From: ENR-C587 sp942493235
Lineage (GTDB): Bacteria > Bacteroidota > Ignavibacteria > Kapaibacteriales > UBA2268
Reading direction: 5' to 3'
Assembly: GCA_942493235.1 (NCBI GenBank)
Contig: OW818676.1
Coordinates: 806,001 to 870,000 of the forward strand
Length of the DNA: 64,000 nt
The notes under the pieces were generated by a model. The model did not search any database and was not told where the DNA came from. It saw nothing but the letters and a program-made list of their open reading frames with translations. How positions within the stretch are numbered: position 1 is the first letter of the stretch; each line of letters begins with the position of its first letter. Position numbers and translations under genes: made by a program. Below, piece by piece: positions 26,716 to 37,400 of this stretch.

Positions 26716-28140
26716 CTATTCTCCGAATTTCCAAGTGCCTTGCTTTTTTAACTTTATATCAAGCTTATATTTTTTGAGTAATTCGGCAGTTTCGTCTGCT
26801 GTATATCTTTTGAATTTAAAGTCTTTAGCATTGGCAAGTTCTAATCCGAATAATCCTTGTATAACAGCGGCATCGGACAAAAATCGCGGATTAACTTTCT
26901 CGAAAGTATCTGCAAAATCATGATAGTACCAATACATATCTTTATCCAAATATCCGAAGAATGTAAATACAGGCACACCATACATCATCATTGGGGCATG
27001 GTCGCTATTTATCCAAGGCTCGGAGCTGGCTCCTTTTTCAAATTTGAATCCGGGGAAACTATTTAGAAAATTTTTGGAAAAATCTGTAAATTCATCATAT
27101 CCCATCAGATTAATACCTGTTGGGCTACCGGGCATGTCCATATTGACCATAGCTATAAGTTCCGAATTATGTCTATCGGCATAATTGTTAGCTCCCCAAA
27201 GTCCTGTTTCTTCGGCATTGAACCACACTAATTCTATAGTATAATAATTAGTTTTGGAATATGTATTGATTAGTCTTGCTATATCGAATAACACAACGGA
27301 ACCCGAGCCATTATCAATAGCACCGGTGGACAAATCCCAAGAATCGAAATGAGCACCGAGAACTACTTTCTTAGAGCTTTTGCCGGGGAATGTAGCAATT
27401 ATATTAGAAACATCTTTATTGCCGGTGCAGAATGAATTAATGACTAATTTAGCTTTAACCAATATTTTTGCGTCTAATTGCCTTAGTAGCATTTTGATAT
27501 CTTCTTTAGTTATAATCAGAGCAGGTATCGGGCATTTAATGCCTTGAAAATTTGCGACCGAGAGTTGAAGCAGTCCGCCATCTTTAGCATTGCCGAAAAT
27601 TACGGCTTTAGCACCCTTTTTGGCAGCGATTTCTATAGCCGTCATACGTAATAGAGACTCTCTGCCTTTTGCGGCTTCAGTTTCAATAATAACGATTTTT
27701 CCAGTCGCATCAAGATTAGCGTATTCATCTTCATATCCGCTTGCAGCATAAATTATCTCGCCGATGAATTCGGGAGTTTTATCTACATAGCCCAGAGCAG
27801 CGGTACGGATTTCCTTATTAAACGGTTCGATAAGTTGAATTCGGTCGTCGCCACGCTCCCAGCAGGGCATAGTGAATTTCTCTTCTATAGCATTAATTCC
27901 GATTTTAGATAATTCCGAGATAATTATATTTTTTGCTTTTTCGTTATTTGCTGAGCCGGCGATTCGACCGCCGGCATTATCACAAATTTTTTGAAGTAGT
28001 TTATAAGATTGGTTCTCTGTATAAGCAGACCCGATAATTTTATTTTTAACTTCCAAATCCAGAGCATGCACTGAAGTACTTAATATTATTACTAAAGCAT
28101 TTAATAGTATAAGAGAAATTATTGCCGTAAGTACTTTCAT
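26716..28140 (-). CDS. M28 family zinc aminopeptidase/carboxypeptidase-Q-like, secreted
   Basis: 474 residues. Signal peptide at 1-26 (ILSTSVHA), an inserted PA domain (about 130-240, AAKGRESLLRM...AVIFGNAKDGG), and the M28 catalytic domain with metal ligands in LGAHFDSWD, GAIDNGSGS, NAEETGLWG, VNMDMPG and YYHDFADTF. It is a periplasmic or secreted exopeptidase. The gene starts 2 nt after the nuoI stop, so it is probably translated from the nuo transcript, though its function has no obvious link to complex I. Confidence 0.9.
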   Translation of the reverse strand: MKVLTAIISLILLNALVIILSTSVHALDLEVKNKIIGSAYTENQSYKLLQKICDNAGGRIAGSANNEKAKNIIISELSKIGINAIEEKFTMPCWERGDDRIQLIEPFNKEIRTAALGYVDKTPEFIGEIIYAASGYEDEYANLDATGKIVIIETEAAKGRESLLRMTAIEIAAKKGAKAVIFGNAKDGGLLQLSVANFQGIKCPIPALIITKEDIKMLLRQLDAKILVKAKLVINSFCTGNKDVSNIIATFPGKSSKKVVLGAHFDSWDLSTGAIDNGSGSVVLFDIARLINTYSKTNYYTIELVWFNAEETGLWGANNYADRHNSELIAMVNMDMPGSPTGINLMGYDEFTDFSKNFLNSFPGFKFEKGASSEPWINSDHAPMMMYGVPVFTFFGYLDKDMYWYYHDFADTFEKVNPRFLSDAAVIQGLFGLELANAKDFKFKRYTADETAELLKKYKLDIKLKKQGTWKFGE

Positions 28141-28142
28141 AA

Positions 28143-28646
28143 TTATACGTTTCTATATGCTCTTAAAAATTCCAATCTATCCTGAAGTTTTTCAATCGGA
28201 ACCAACAATTTATCTTTTCCATAGATGGCAGCTTTCTGGCTTGTAAAAGTAAGCTCGTAATCTTTACTCATTACTATAGCTTCCTCAGGGCATACTTCTT
28301 CGCAAAATCCACAATAAATACAGCGAAGCATATTGATTTCAAACTTGATAGGGTAGCGCTCTTTATCATTTTCAGTTTCAGAGGCTTGAATATCAATAGC
28401 TAATGCCGGACATACTCTTGCACACAGCCCGCAGGCAACGCATCTTTCGCTTCCATCTTCTTCAACCAAAACGGGTCTGCCACGGTAAGAACCGGTTGGT
28501 TCCCAACGTTCTTCGGGATATTGACGTGTAAACTTAGGCTTAAACATCTGCTTAAATGTAATACCCATTCCGCGTGCAATTTCCGGAAGATATAATTTTT
28601 CCCAGAAGTTAAGTCTTTCTGCTTCGGTATTTTGTCTATTATTCAT
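28143..28646 (-). CDS. nuoI: NADH-quinone oxidoreductase subunit I
   Basis: 167 residues with two 4Fe-4S motifs, CVACGLCARVCP and CIYCGFCEEVCP, which carry clusters N6a and N6b in the arm of complex I near the membrane. It follows nuoH by 85 bp. The nuoJ gene that normally comes next is replaced by an M28 peptidase gene. Confidence 0.95.
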   Translation of the reverse strand: MNNRQNTEAERLNFWEKLYLPEIARGMGITFKQMFKPKFTRQYPEERWEPTGSYRGRPVLVEEDGSERCVACGLCARVCPALAIDIQASETENDKERYPIKFEINMLRCIYCGFCEEVCPEEAIVMSKDYELTFTSQKAAIYGKDKLLVPIEKLQDRLEFLRAYRNV

Positions 28647-28731
28647 CTATATTTCCTTAAATCAATTGCGAATTTCAAATTAATAATACTATAATATTGA
28701 TTATCTAAGTGAAAACAACTCTTATCGTAAA

Positions 28732-29784
28732 TTACTTAAATATATATATACCAATACCTGTCAATACTATATTCAATATTGACAAAGGTAATAAAACTTT
28801 CCAGCCGAGATTCATTAATTGGTCGTATCTGAAACGCGGAATAGACCAACGAACCCAGATAATAAATAAAGTCATAAATATTATTTTTGCCATTAATACG
28901 CTAAATTGGACTAATGCAAGACCTATTGAGCCCGCATCTAAGCCAAGCATGTCGGGAGTTACAAATGGTATATTCCACCCACCCAAATATACTAAAGAAA
29001 TGATTGCCGACGAAGTCGCCATATTGGCATATTCGGCAAGGAAGAACATACCGAACTTCATACCTGTATATTCGGTATTAAATCCACCTACTAATTCGGG
29101 TTCGGCTTCCGGCAAATCAAAAGGAGCCCTGTTCATCTCGGCAAAAGATGCTACTAAAAAGATAATAAATCCAAGCGGTTGTAATATTATATTCCATTGC
29201 CAGCCTTCTTGCGCATGCACTATATCTGCCAGACCGAATGAACCGGAAAGCATTAATATGCCGACTAAGGATAAACCCATTGAAATTTCATAAGATATCA
29301 TTTGAGCTGATGACCGGAGACCACCCATCAGAGAGTATTTATTATTTGAACTCCAGCCGGCAAGAGTGATTCCGTAAACGCCGACACTGGTCATAGCTAA
29401 AATAAAGAGAATACCAATATTAATATTGGGCGATGTAGCAACCCCCATATATATCTTCTGACCATTTAATAATATAAAATCTCCGAAAGGAATAACCGCA
29501 TAAACGGCAACAGCTATTCCGAGAGTGATAATCGGAGCAATCCTGTGGAATTTCTTGTCTGCCGCCGCCGGTATAATATCTTCCTTCATAAACAGCTTGA
29601 TTACATCGGCAAATGGTTGTAAGATTCCGAATGGTCCGACTCTGTTTGGTCCTATTCGATTTTGAATAAAAGCCGATACTTTACGCTCCAAATAAACTAA
29701 AACGGCAGCGGCAGTAAGTACCAAGCTGATGATAATAACTAATTTTACTCCGACTTCCGCTATAATATATCCTAAATTTTCCAT
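28732..29784 (-). CDS. nuoH: NADH-quinone oxidoreductase subunit H
   Basis: 350 residues with eight predicted membrane helices and conserved loops: ERKVSAFIQNRIGPNRVGPFG, the acidic loop NRAPFDLPEAEPELVGGFNTEY that lines the quinone channel, and RWSIPRFRYDQLM. Full length. The membrane subunit at the junction of the complex I arms. Separated from nuoG by a 490-bp repeat spacer. Confidence 0.97.
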   Translation of the reverse strand: MENLGYIIAEVGVKLVIIISLVLTAAAVLVYLERKVSAFIQNRIGPNRVGPFGILQPFADVIKLFMKEDIIPAAADKKFHRIAPIITLGIAVAVYAVIPFGDFILLNGQKIYMGVATSPNINIGILFILAMTSVGVYGITLAGWSSNNKYSLMGGLRSSAQMISYEISMGLSLVGILMLSGSFGLADIVHAQEGWQWNIILQPLGFIIFLVASFAEMNRAPFDLPEAEPELVGGFNTEYTGMKFGMFFLAEYANMATSSAIISLVYLGGWNIPFVTPDMLGLDAGSIGLALVQFSVLMAKIIFMTLFIIWVRWSIPRFRYDQLMNLGWKVLLPLSILNIVLTGIGIYIFK

Positions 29785-30275
29785 GTTTATATTTTATTTG
29801 TATTACATTCTATTATCAATTCAATATCTCAACTAAATAAAATCTCTCTAATAAATCCCCTCTAATAATTTCATTCCCTAAATGAAATAGGGACATCAAT
29901 TATTATATTCGACGCGACAAATGTGGCTGTATAAATACCATTATTTACTACAAAAGCCACATTTTATAGCCCTATCTATTCAACCCCAGGCTTCAGAGCC
30001 TGTGTAAATACTCGAATTAATTCTTTTTACTCTAATGCAACCTGACGGTTAATCGTCAGGTTGATAGGTACTTATTCTATTTTTCAATCTTACATTAATT
30101 ACAAATTTCCACAGTTTTTCTCCTCTTTTCTAATCAACCCCACGCTTCAGCGTGGGGATACAAATAGTTCGAGAAATTTTCATGAGCAAATTAAAAGTAA
30201 TCAAAGATTTTTACATCGCGACAAAATTCACAGATTGATGTCAAAATATTTCCTTCCAGCAGGAAATTATATAAA
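29785..30275. repeat. Palindromic-repeat spacer between nuoG and nuoH
   Basis: No gene. Perfect hairpins at 30038-30063 (CAACCTGACG / CGTCAGGTTG, 6-nt loop) and 30138-30157 (CCCCACGC / GCGTGGGG, loop TTCA); a weaker version of the second (ccccaggcttcagagcctg) at 29984-30002. Ends of the GGCTGTGTAAA family appear at 29923 (GTGGCTGTATAAATA) and 29998. A smaller hairpin (ATTTCATT / AATGAAAT) lies near 29870-29888. Confidence 0.75.
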
Positions 30276-32039
30276 TCATTCCGGTTTAAAATAATGAGAT
30301 ACATAGTCTCTTGATTGTTCTTCGGGCTTATCTGCTTTGAATAATACTAAGCCTTTATACTTATTCAAATTTCTATAATTCATTCCTTTAAAACCTTCTA
30401 CTTTGGCAACAATTTCATCAAACACTTCGCTTGAATTATTATATTTCCAGTCTGCTCCGAAAGCATTGGCTATATTGAGAATAGTTCTCCAAGCCTGACG
30501 TGTATCACGAGCTTCATGCTGTGTCCAGCTGTCATTTTGAGCACCGAATTTATCGAGACGGCTCATCTTCATTCCCATATTGCGTATGTTTTCGTTTGTT
30601 ACCAAAGCCGGAGTAAAGTGCTGAACTCGTTTATTAATATTGATAAATGTGCCTTCAGATTCTGCAATTGCCGAATCAGCGAAAATTAGATCGGCATATT
30701 TCAATATTTTACCCTTATTAATACTGTGAGCTATAACGCATTCGGACTTTTCAATTATATCATATAAAGATGAATTATCCTCTAAAGTATTATCAAGGAT
30801 ATAAATAGCTTTTATCTCGCCGAGATTGACTTTATGAGCAAGGTCTGCAATATTCAATCCGCCCACGCCTGCTCCTAATTCCATAGCTCCTGTTGAATTT
30901 GGAGTTTTATCATAAGTTTTTAGTTTAGAGTCGGCAAAGCTTTCATCTTTATAATTTAAAAATTCAATGTTATGAGATTTATATATAGTTTTTACAAATT
31001 TGGCAAATAAATAATTATCTTCATTTGTTGCCTTAGCTGACGAGATAAACATTACTTGATTCGGTTTATATTTTTTGAGCAACTGAGCAGATTTTCGGAA
31101 AGCATTATTCCAATCGGTTTCAATTAATTTCTCATTTTCTTTAAGCATAGGAGTAGTTAATCTGTTATTATTAATATGCTCGTAGTTTAATCTGCCATAG
31201 TCGCACATCCAGTGCTTATTTACGTTCATATTCGTTGCCGGCTCGATTCGCAGGATTTCGTTATTACGAACGCCAATCTTAATATTACAAGCACGTGAGC
31301 AGCCGGTACATATCGAATCATTAAAGCTCATGTCCCAGACCCGAGATTTAAATCTGAAGTCTTTACTGGTCAATGCTCCAACAGGGCAAATATCTATTAC
31401 ATTCATTGAATAGGCGTTGTCGAATTCTTTATCATTTTCTACTTTTATAGTTACTTTGTCGCCACGATTGACGAAAGTCAATACGTCCTGCTCGGCATAT
31501 TCCTTTGCAAAGCGGATACAGCGGGAGCAAGAGATACATCTTTCGGCATCATAGATTACATTTGGTCCCCATGATACACGTTTAGGTTTATGGTTTTTCT
31601 CTTCCATAAATCGGCTTTCGGCATTAGAATTATTGAAAGCGTAGTCCTGAAGTTTGCACTGACCGGCTTCATCACAAATCGGGCAGTCCAGAGGATGATT
31701 AATCAAGAAAAATTCCATAACGGCTTCTTGTGATTTAATTACCGCGTCAGAATTAGTGCGTACATGCATTCCTTCGCTGATTTTGGTTGAGCAAGCGATT
31801 TGTAATTTCGGCATATAAGCAATTATCGGTTCGCCGTCTGCATCTCTTTCAAAAGTACCGTCGGGAGCTTTCTTTGCACTACCGATTTCAACTAAGCACA
31901 TCCTGCAGTTACCGGAAACCGATAGCTCGGGGTGCCAGCAGAAATGAGGAATATCTATACCGTTATTATATGCGGCTTCGATAACCGTAGAGCCTTCAGG
32001 TGCATTTATGTGTTTACCATCTATAACTATTAGTGCCAT
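30276..32039 (-). CDS. nuoG: NADH-quinone oxidoreductase subunit G (short form)
   Basis: 587 residues, much shorter than the ~900 of E. coli. The N-terminal [2Fe-2S] site (CWHPELSVSGNCRMC), His/Cys cluster (HPLDCPICDEAGQCKLQDY), two [4Fe-4S] sites (CISCSRCIRFA; CPVGALTSKDF) and the start of the molybdopterin-like domain with its CTGCSRACN cluster are present. The rest of that domain is reduced. nuoE and nuoF are not upstream; a KimA-like gene is there instead. First gene of a nuoG-H-I remnant operon. Confidence 0.92.
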   Translation of the reverse strand: MALIVIDGKHINAPEGSTVIEAAYNNGIDIPHFCWHPELSVSGNCRMCLVEIGSAKKAPDGTFERDADGEPIIAYMPKLQIACSTKISEGMHVRTNSDAVIKSQEAVMEFFLINHPLDCPICDEAGQCKLQDYAFNNSNAESRFMEEKNHKPKRVSWGPNVIYDAERCISCSRCIRFAKEYAEQDVLTFVNRGDKVTIKVENDKEFDNAYSMNVIDICPVGALTSKDFRFKSRVWDMSFNDSICTGCSRACNIKIGVRNNEILRIEPATNMNVNKHWMCDYGRLNYEHINNNRLTTPMLKENEKLIETDWNNAFRKSAQLLKKYKPNQVMFISSAKATNEDNYLFAKFVKTIYKSHNIEFLNYKDESFADSKLKTYDKTPNSTGAMELGAGVGGLNIADLAHKVNLGEIKAIYILDNTLEDNSSLYDIIEKSECVIAHSINKGKILKYADLIFADSAIAESEGTFININKRVQHFTPALVTNENIRNMGMKMSRLDKFGAQNDSWTQHEARDTRQAWRTILNIANAFGADWKYNNSSEVFDEIVAKVEGFKGMNYRNLNKYKGLVLFKADKPEEQSRDYVSHYFKPE

Positions 32040-32287
32040 AAATCGACATTTCTCCGTTGTTTTAATAATTCAATATGTAATGAACGTAATAACGGTTAAA
32101 ATTATTTTTCAGTGCAACTGAATATTTTATTTTTACTTCAATTTATACGATGAATTGAAGTGTACCTGCATGCTTCTCTGAATCCTACATTCTGTGTAGA
32201 ATTTGAATTATCAAACGTCTGTTAACTTACTTCGCAGAGCATAGTAAGCAGGAGAAATATTTTCTATATTTCAATTAAGTCTATGGG

Positions 32288-34255
32288 TCAATTCAATTTT
32301 ATAGGTAAAATCATGAATTGAATGCCACGATGATAGAGTTCTTTTTGAATTTTAAATACCGAATAGTTATGCAAATATTTTGTAAAAAATGTTTCTTGTT
32401 TTGGTACTAATTGCCCCCCAAAGAATATGGAATCAGGGAATCTTGAGTAAACTATATCTACTAATTCATTCATTTTTTGAATCATATTGATAGATATGTC
32501 GCTATATGCTTCGGAATAATAACCTAATTTATTGGCAAATTCTACATATTTGTGAATATCTTCCCTAATTTTGGAATTCACATCTTCAACTTGGTTACTA
32601 TGTTTATAAATATTTACATTTAAATGCCCGACAGAAATAAAAACAATGTTTTCGATGCTTGTACCGAATAGTTTAATAATACTCAGCAGGGAGTGAATTC
32701 CAATTCCGGAATAACTACTTACAAAAAGCACGGCTGTTTTACCGTATTTATTAAAGACAAGTTGTTTTGATTCATTATCTTTTTTATCCATTATCAATAA
32801 TTCAGGATCAATCAGGCTATTGAATTTCTTTAATTGTGCTTCTGTTTCGGAATAATGCTTTTTAACTTTAGATAATAAGAAGACTAAACATAGAGTGATA
32901 ATAATTGTTATCCAGCCGCCTTCATTAAATTTAACAATTATAACAAAAAGCAAAATCGATAAGCAGAGGAATAATCCTAATCCATTAACAATTAGACGCT
33001 TAAGCCAATGCTTTTCTTCTTTGCGTACTTTCAGCCAGTGCTTAACCATTCCCAATTGAGATAACACAAATGTAATAAATACATTGATTGAATATAAGAC
33101 AACAAGAAATGAAACATCGCCATTAGATAGAATCATTATAATAATTGCAGAAAGCCCCATCAGCAGAATACCATTTTTTGTAACTAATCTGTCGTTTAGG
33201 TTAGAAAACTTTGTCGGCACCCATTTATCGACAGCCATATTAGCAAGCACTCTCGGACCATCTAAAAATCCGGTTTGTGCGGCAACAAATAATATAAAAG
33301 CTTCAGAGAGTAAAATAATAATTATAAAGCTACTGCTGATAATTGAATTCCAGCCTGTAGTCATTTTGTTAAATAGTACGGCATTGGCTGTTTTCCCAAA
33401 TTCAACATTCACATCATATAGAAGATAAGCCAATAATAAGCCGAAAACAGTAACAGATAAAGACACAGACATAAGCATCATAGTTCTTTTTGCTGTTTTT
33501 ACTTTGGGCTCTTTAAGTATCGGGATTCCGTTACTTACGGCTTCTATACCGGTATAAGTTCCTGCTCCCATACTGTATGCTTTAATTAAAAGCATAAAAG
33601 TACCGAATACACCAAGCGTGCTAACAGAGTTATTTAAATCGGCTTGAGTATTACTAACTACGGAGGGCAAATCAAATGAATGAGTAACAATAGCATATAC
33701 AATCACAAAGGCATGGGTCAATACAAATACCATAAAAATCGGAACTAATAAAGTAACCGATTCCTTAACACCACGCATGTTAATTAATACTAATAAAAGC
33801 AATATTCCAATTGCAAACGGCATTTTCAGATATAAATACTGGTGTGGCAATAAACTGAAAAACGCATCTGCACCGGAAGCTATTGAAACTGTTATAGTTA
33901 ATATGTAGTCTATCAATAAGGCAGAACCGGAGACCATTCCCCATTTTGGAGATAGTAATTTGGTAGCTACTAAATAGCCGCCTCCACCGGTTGGGAAAAG
34001 TTCAATAATTTGAGAATAGCTTGAGCTGATTACGAAAATTGTTATTATAGAAGCAATTGCAACAAATAATGCTAATGCCGTATGACCGCTCAATGTTTGT
34101 AAAACTTCAGATGGTCCATAGCAAGATGAGGAAAGCCCGTCTGAACCTAATCCCACCCATGCCAGAAATGCAACAAGTGCTAATTTGTGGATTACCGAAT
34201 TTTCATTAGGGTCGATTTTCTTACCTAATATCAGTGTTTTTAGTTTATTAAACAA
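32288..34255 (-). CDS. APC-superfamily permease, KimA-like (K+/H+ symporter family)
   Basis: 655 residues. About twelve membrane helices with motifs close to Bacillus KimA: SSCYGPSEVL, FPTGGGGYLVA, SGSALLIDYILTITVSIASGADA, SMGAGTYTGIEAVSNGIPI. A cytosolic C-terminal domain follows (about 490-655). KimA imports potassium with protons and is inhibited by c-di-AMP; this protein may instead move amino acids, as related APC members do. The start appears to be TTG, with AAAGGGAAA placed unusually close to it, so the exact N-terminus is uncertain. Confidence 0.75.
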   Translation of the reverse strand: MFNKLKTLILGKKIDPNENSVIHKLALVAFLAWVGLGSDGLSSSCYGPSEVLQTLSGHTALALFVAIASIITIFVISSSYSQIIELFPTGGGGYLVATKLLSPKWGMVSGSALLIDYILTITVSIASGADAFFSLLPHQYLYLKMPFAIGILLLLVLINMRGVKESVTLLVPIFMVFVLTHAFVIVYAIVTHSFDLPSVVSNTQADLNNSVSTLGVFGTFMLLIKAYSMGAGTYTGIEAVSNGIPILKEPKVKTAKRTMMLMSVSLSVTVFGLLLAYLLYDVNVEFGKTANAVLFNKMTTGWNSIISSSFIIIILLSEAFILFVAAQTGFLDGPRVLANMAVDKWVPTKFSNLNDRLVTKNGILLMGLSAIIIMILSNGDVSFLVVLYSINVFITFVLSQLGMVKHWLKVRKEEKHWLKRLIVNGLGLFLCLSILLFVIIVKFNEGGWITIIITLCLVFLLSKVKKHYSETEAQLKKFNSLIDPELLIMDKKDNESKQLVFNKYGKTAVLFVSSYSGIGIHSLLSIIKLFGTSIENIVFISVGHLNVNIYKHSNQVEDVNSKIREDIHKYVEFANKLGYYSEAYSDISINMIQKMNELVDIVYSRFPDSIFFGGQLVPKQETFFTKYLHNYSVFKIQKELYHRGIQFMILPIKLN

Positions 34256-34451
34256 ACAATTTCCCTTTTAAAAAATTGCAAATTTATATCTATTTGCAAA
34301 GATAAAAATCATTTTATTATTGAAATTATTTACTTATATTATGCAGTTCATTGCTATTTATATTTTCACTGAATTATCACAATATATATTTCAATTATGC
34401 ACACAATAGACTGATATTACTATAGATAGAAAAATACTTAATCAAACTACT

Positions 34452-37400
34452 TTATTTAAATATTAATATTTCCGAGTTTAAATAGGATTTTCCCCATCGC
34501 GAACAATTAATATAATATACTCCGCTACTAAGATCATTTAAGTTAAGCTCATATTGACCGATACCTTTGATATAAATCTTATGTCGGGCAACAATTTCGC
34601 CTGTATAATTATAAATGTGTATATCTAATGGCGATTCTATATCTGAATTATACCTTAGAGTAGTGAAATTATTAGTTATCAATTTTGAGTCTAATTCTAT
34701 ATTTAAATTTTGATATTTGAATTTATTCATCTCCGCTTCGGGGAGGCAGTAATTTGTTAATCGGTAGAATCCATCTTGATATGTAGAAATGATTTTTTTC
34801 TTTGAATACACTTTTATTTCCTTTATGCAAATACTCGTGGTATCGGGCAACGACAATAAAGATAGAGCTTCGATGTCCAAAATCGAACCTTCCGTTTTTA
34901 GAAAGTCATTACTGAGAGGCACTGCTATTGTCGCACTAAATAAATCATTTTCATTTTTGAAATTGATTGTTTTACCCTTATAAGTTACTTTACTAAAATC
35001 AAGCAGATAAAGATCATAATCTAAAGTAATTTCAACGCTGTCAACGGGTATGTCTGCAAGAACCGAATCTAAAATCAAGGATATAGTAAATATATCGTTT
35101 GGGGAATGAATATATTGGTCTATATGGAAATTAACAAAATAAACTTCGTCCGGTACATAGCCACTAAGCGGAATAATTATGCTATCGGGGCAGTGAATCT
35201 TGAAATCAATTTTTATCGAATTATCAATGTTCCCTATTAGTGTCGGAGTACAAGTTAAGTTAAAATTGATAAATCCCAAAGGAGGTAGCTTATATCCGTT
35301 TGCCGGAACATCGCTTAATACTAAATCAGGATTTGCTAAAGATAGCTTTATGCTATCTATAATCAAAATATCATTCGAGTTGTTAGTAAAAGTTATTTGT
35401 TTTGTTACAGGCTTATCTATCCATAAATCATTAAAATTAATGAGTATTGGATTAGCTGAAGCACTCATATTTATCATATACATATTATAATTAAACATTA
35501 GTGTGCCCGAGCATGGACTGCAAGTAAATATCAGTTCTTCGCTTATATCTCCGAATAATTCAATATCTTTTGGAGAAATTGATATTTCATAATCGGCTTT
35601 TTGTTGTGCTTGAATTATTATCACATGATTATTTATACTGACTCCGCTAATAGGATTTTCCCTTAATAATTCAATAGTATCAGCAATATTCCCTGTGTTC
35701 TCTATATTAAACATGAATTTATAAGTATTATCGCAAAACTGAAATTTTCCGAAATCTTTATTTGTTATAGATAATTTTGAATTTGAATAACCATAAAATC
35801 CGATAACTTCGATTTCGAAATATTCTTCTTTCATTTTCTCGGTGAATATTCTGATTTTTGTTTTTGTAAAACCTGTATCAATCGGATGATATTTTATAAG
35901 GAATACTTCTTGAGTATTCTTTTCTACAGTAATAGGTAGCGGAGACGGATAAACAATTGAGAAATTTGTTATGTCGTCTAACTGTATATCGGTAATTATA
36001 TCTTCGGCAGAACCGGTATTTTTGATATTAAATGATTTGGACTGTTCGTATATCTTGCATAAGACCGAGTCAAATCTGAGCTGATAGTCAGATAGTTCTA
36101 ATTTAGAAGATACACTGACAATTTTAACGGGTATTAAATAAATATTATCGCAATACCCGTCCAGCACAACTACAATTGTATCGATAAATGTCTTGTCTTT
36201 ATCGGTAGTAATCTTGAATTTCATATTCAATTCTTTCATTGGGGGGATATACGTTTCCATTGGGGAATACTCGAATTTTAAATCCGCAGTTTCATTTTTC
36301 AAAAATGCGGTGTCGAGCATAGCCCCGCCATTTGAAAGAGATTTTATCAAAAGGTCAATATTGCTTGTGGTATCAGTCTGAACAATTCTATTAATTTCTG
36401 TAATAGAGAAATCATATTCATTTTTAACGGCAGAACCGGAAATATTTATTTTTAAAGAATCATTACACTTTTCATTATAGAAATTCATTTCTAAAGAGTA
36501 ATCACCTTCTGCTATCGGGTATAGAATAAAATCTAAAATTTTAATTTCATTAGCATTAAAAACAACTTTATTACTTAATAATGGAGTTAGCTTATATGAA
36601 CAGTTTACAGTTTTAGTAGTAACATCGTATTTGCCTACACTAATAGAGCTATTAGTAATAGTGAATTGCACAGCACTTGAATCAGTATAGCAAATTGTAT
36701 CGGCTAAAAATATTTTCTTATTAGCAGTTAATATCGAATAGTTATTAATTACATTAATATTGAGCAAAAAAGGATTTTTATTACCACGTACTTTAGTTGA
36801 GTCATTATTTGTAATAGAGAGAGTAACTAATTCGTTATTAATTATGTCTTTAGGTACAAATTCCAGAATCAAAGTATCCAACTTCTTTGGTCTAATGTTG
36901 GCTTGCAATGTATTAGTTGATTTAAATCCGACGAGCTTAACCTTTGAATTTGAATTAGTTATATTTTCAATTTTTAGATCGAAATTTCCTGAATTATAAA
37001 TCGGTAAGCTTATCCGTTCAGTCAATTCTGAATAGCATTGAACATTGATACTTGTATCTCTGGCAGTAATAATTGGCGAGACTCCGTAAGCACGAACTTT
37101 GATAGTAGTATCACGACCGCAGGGAGACAATTGCACTTCAAATATTTCTTCTGCCCAGCCGGTATCTTTAGGATTGGCAACAAACGAAACAGGCGTGCTA
37201 AAAGACCATATTTTCAGCCTTGTATTAAGATTTGTTTTTATATCAGGATTATAGTTTTGTTTTTTGATAGTATCAATATATTCACCTTCAAATTGAGCTG
37301 TCCAGAGCATGTTTTTTGAAGTATTGGTATTACAAAAGGCGGTATCAATGATTAAAGTGTAGTTGTCAGGAGCGGCAGTAGATTTTGCCGAAAGTGCATA

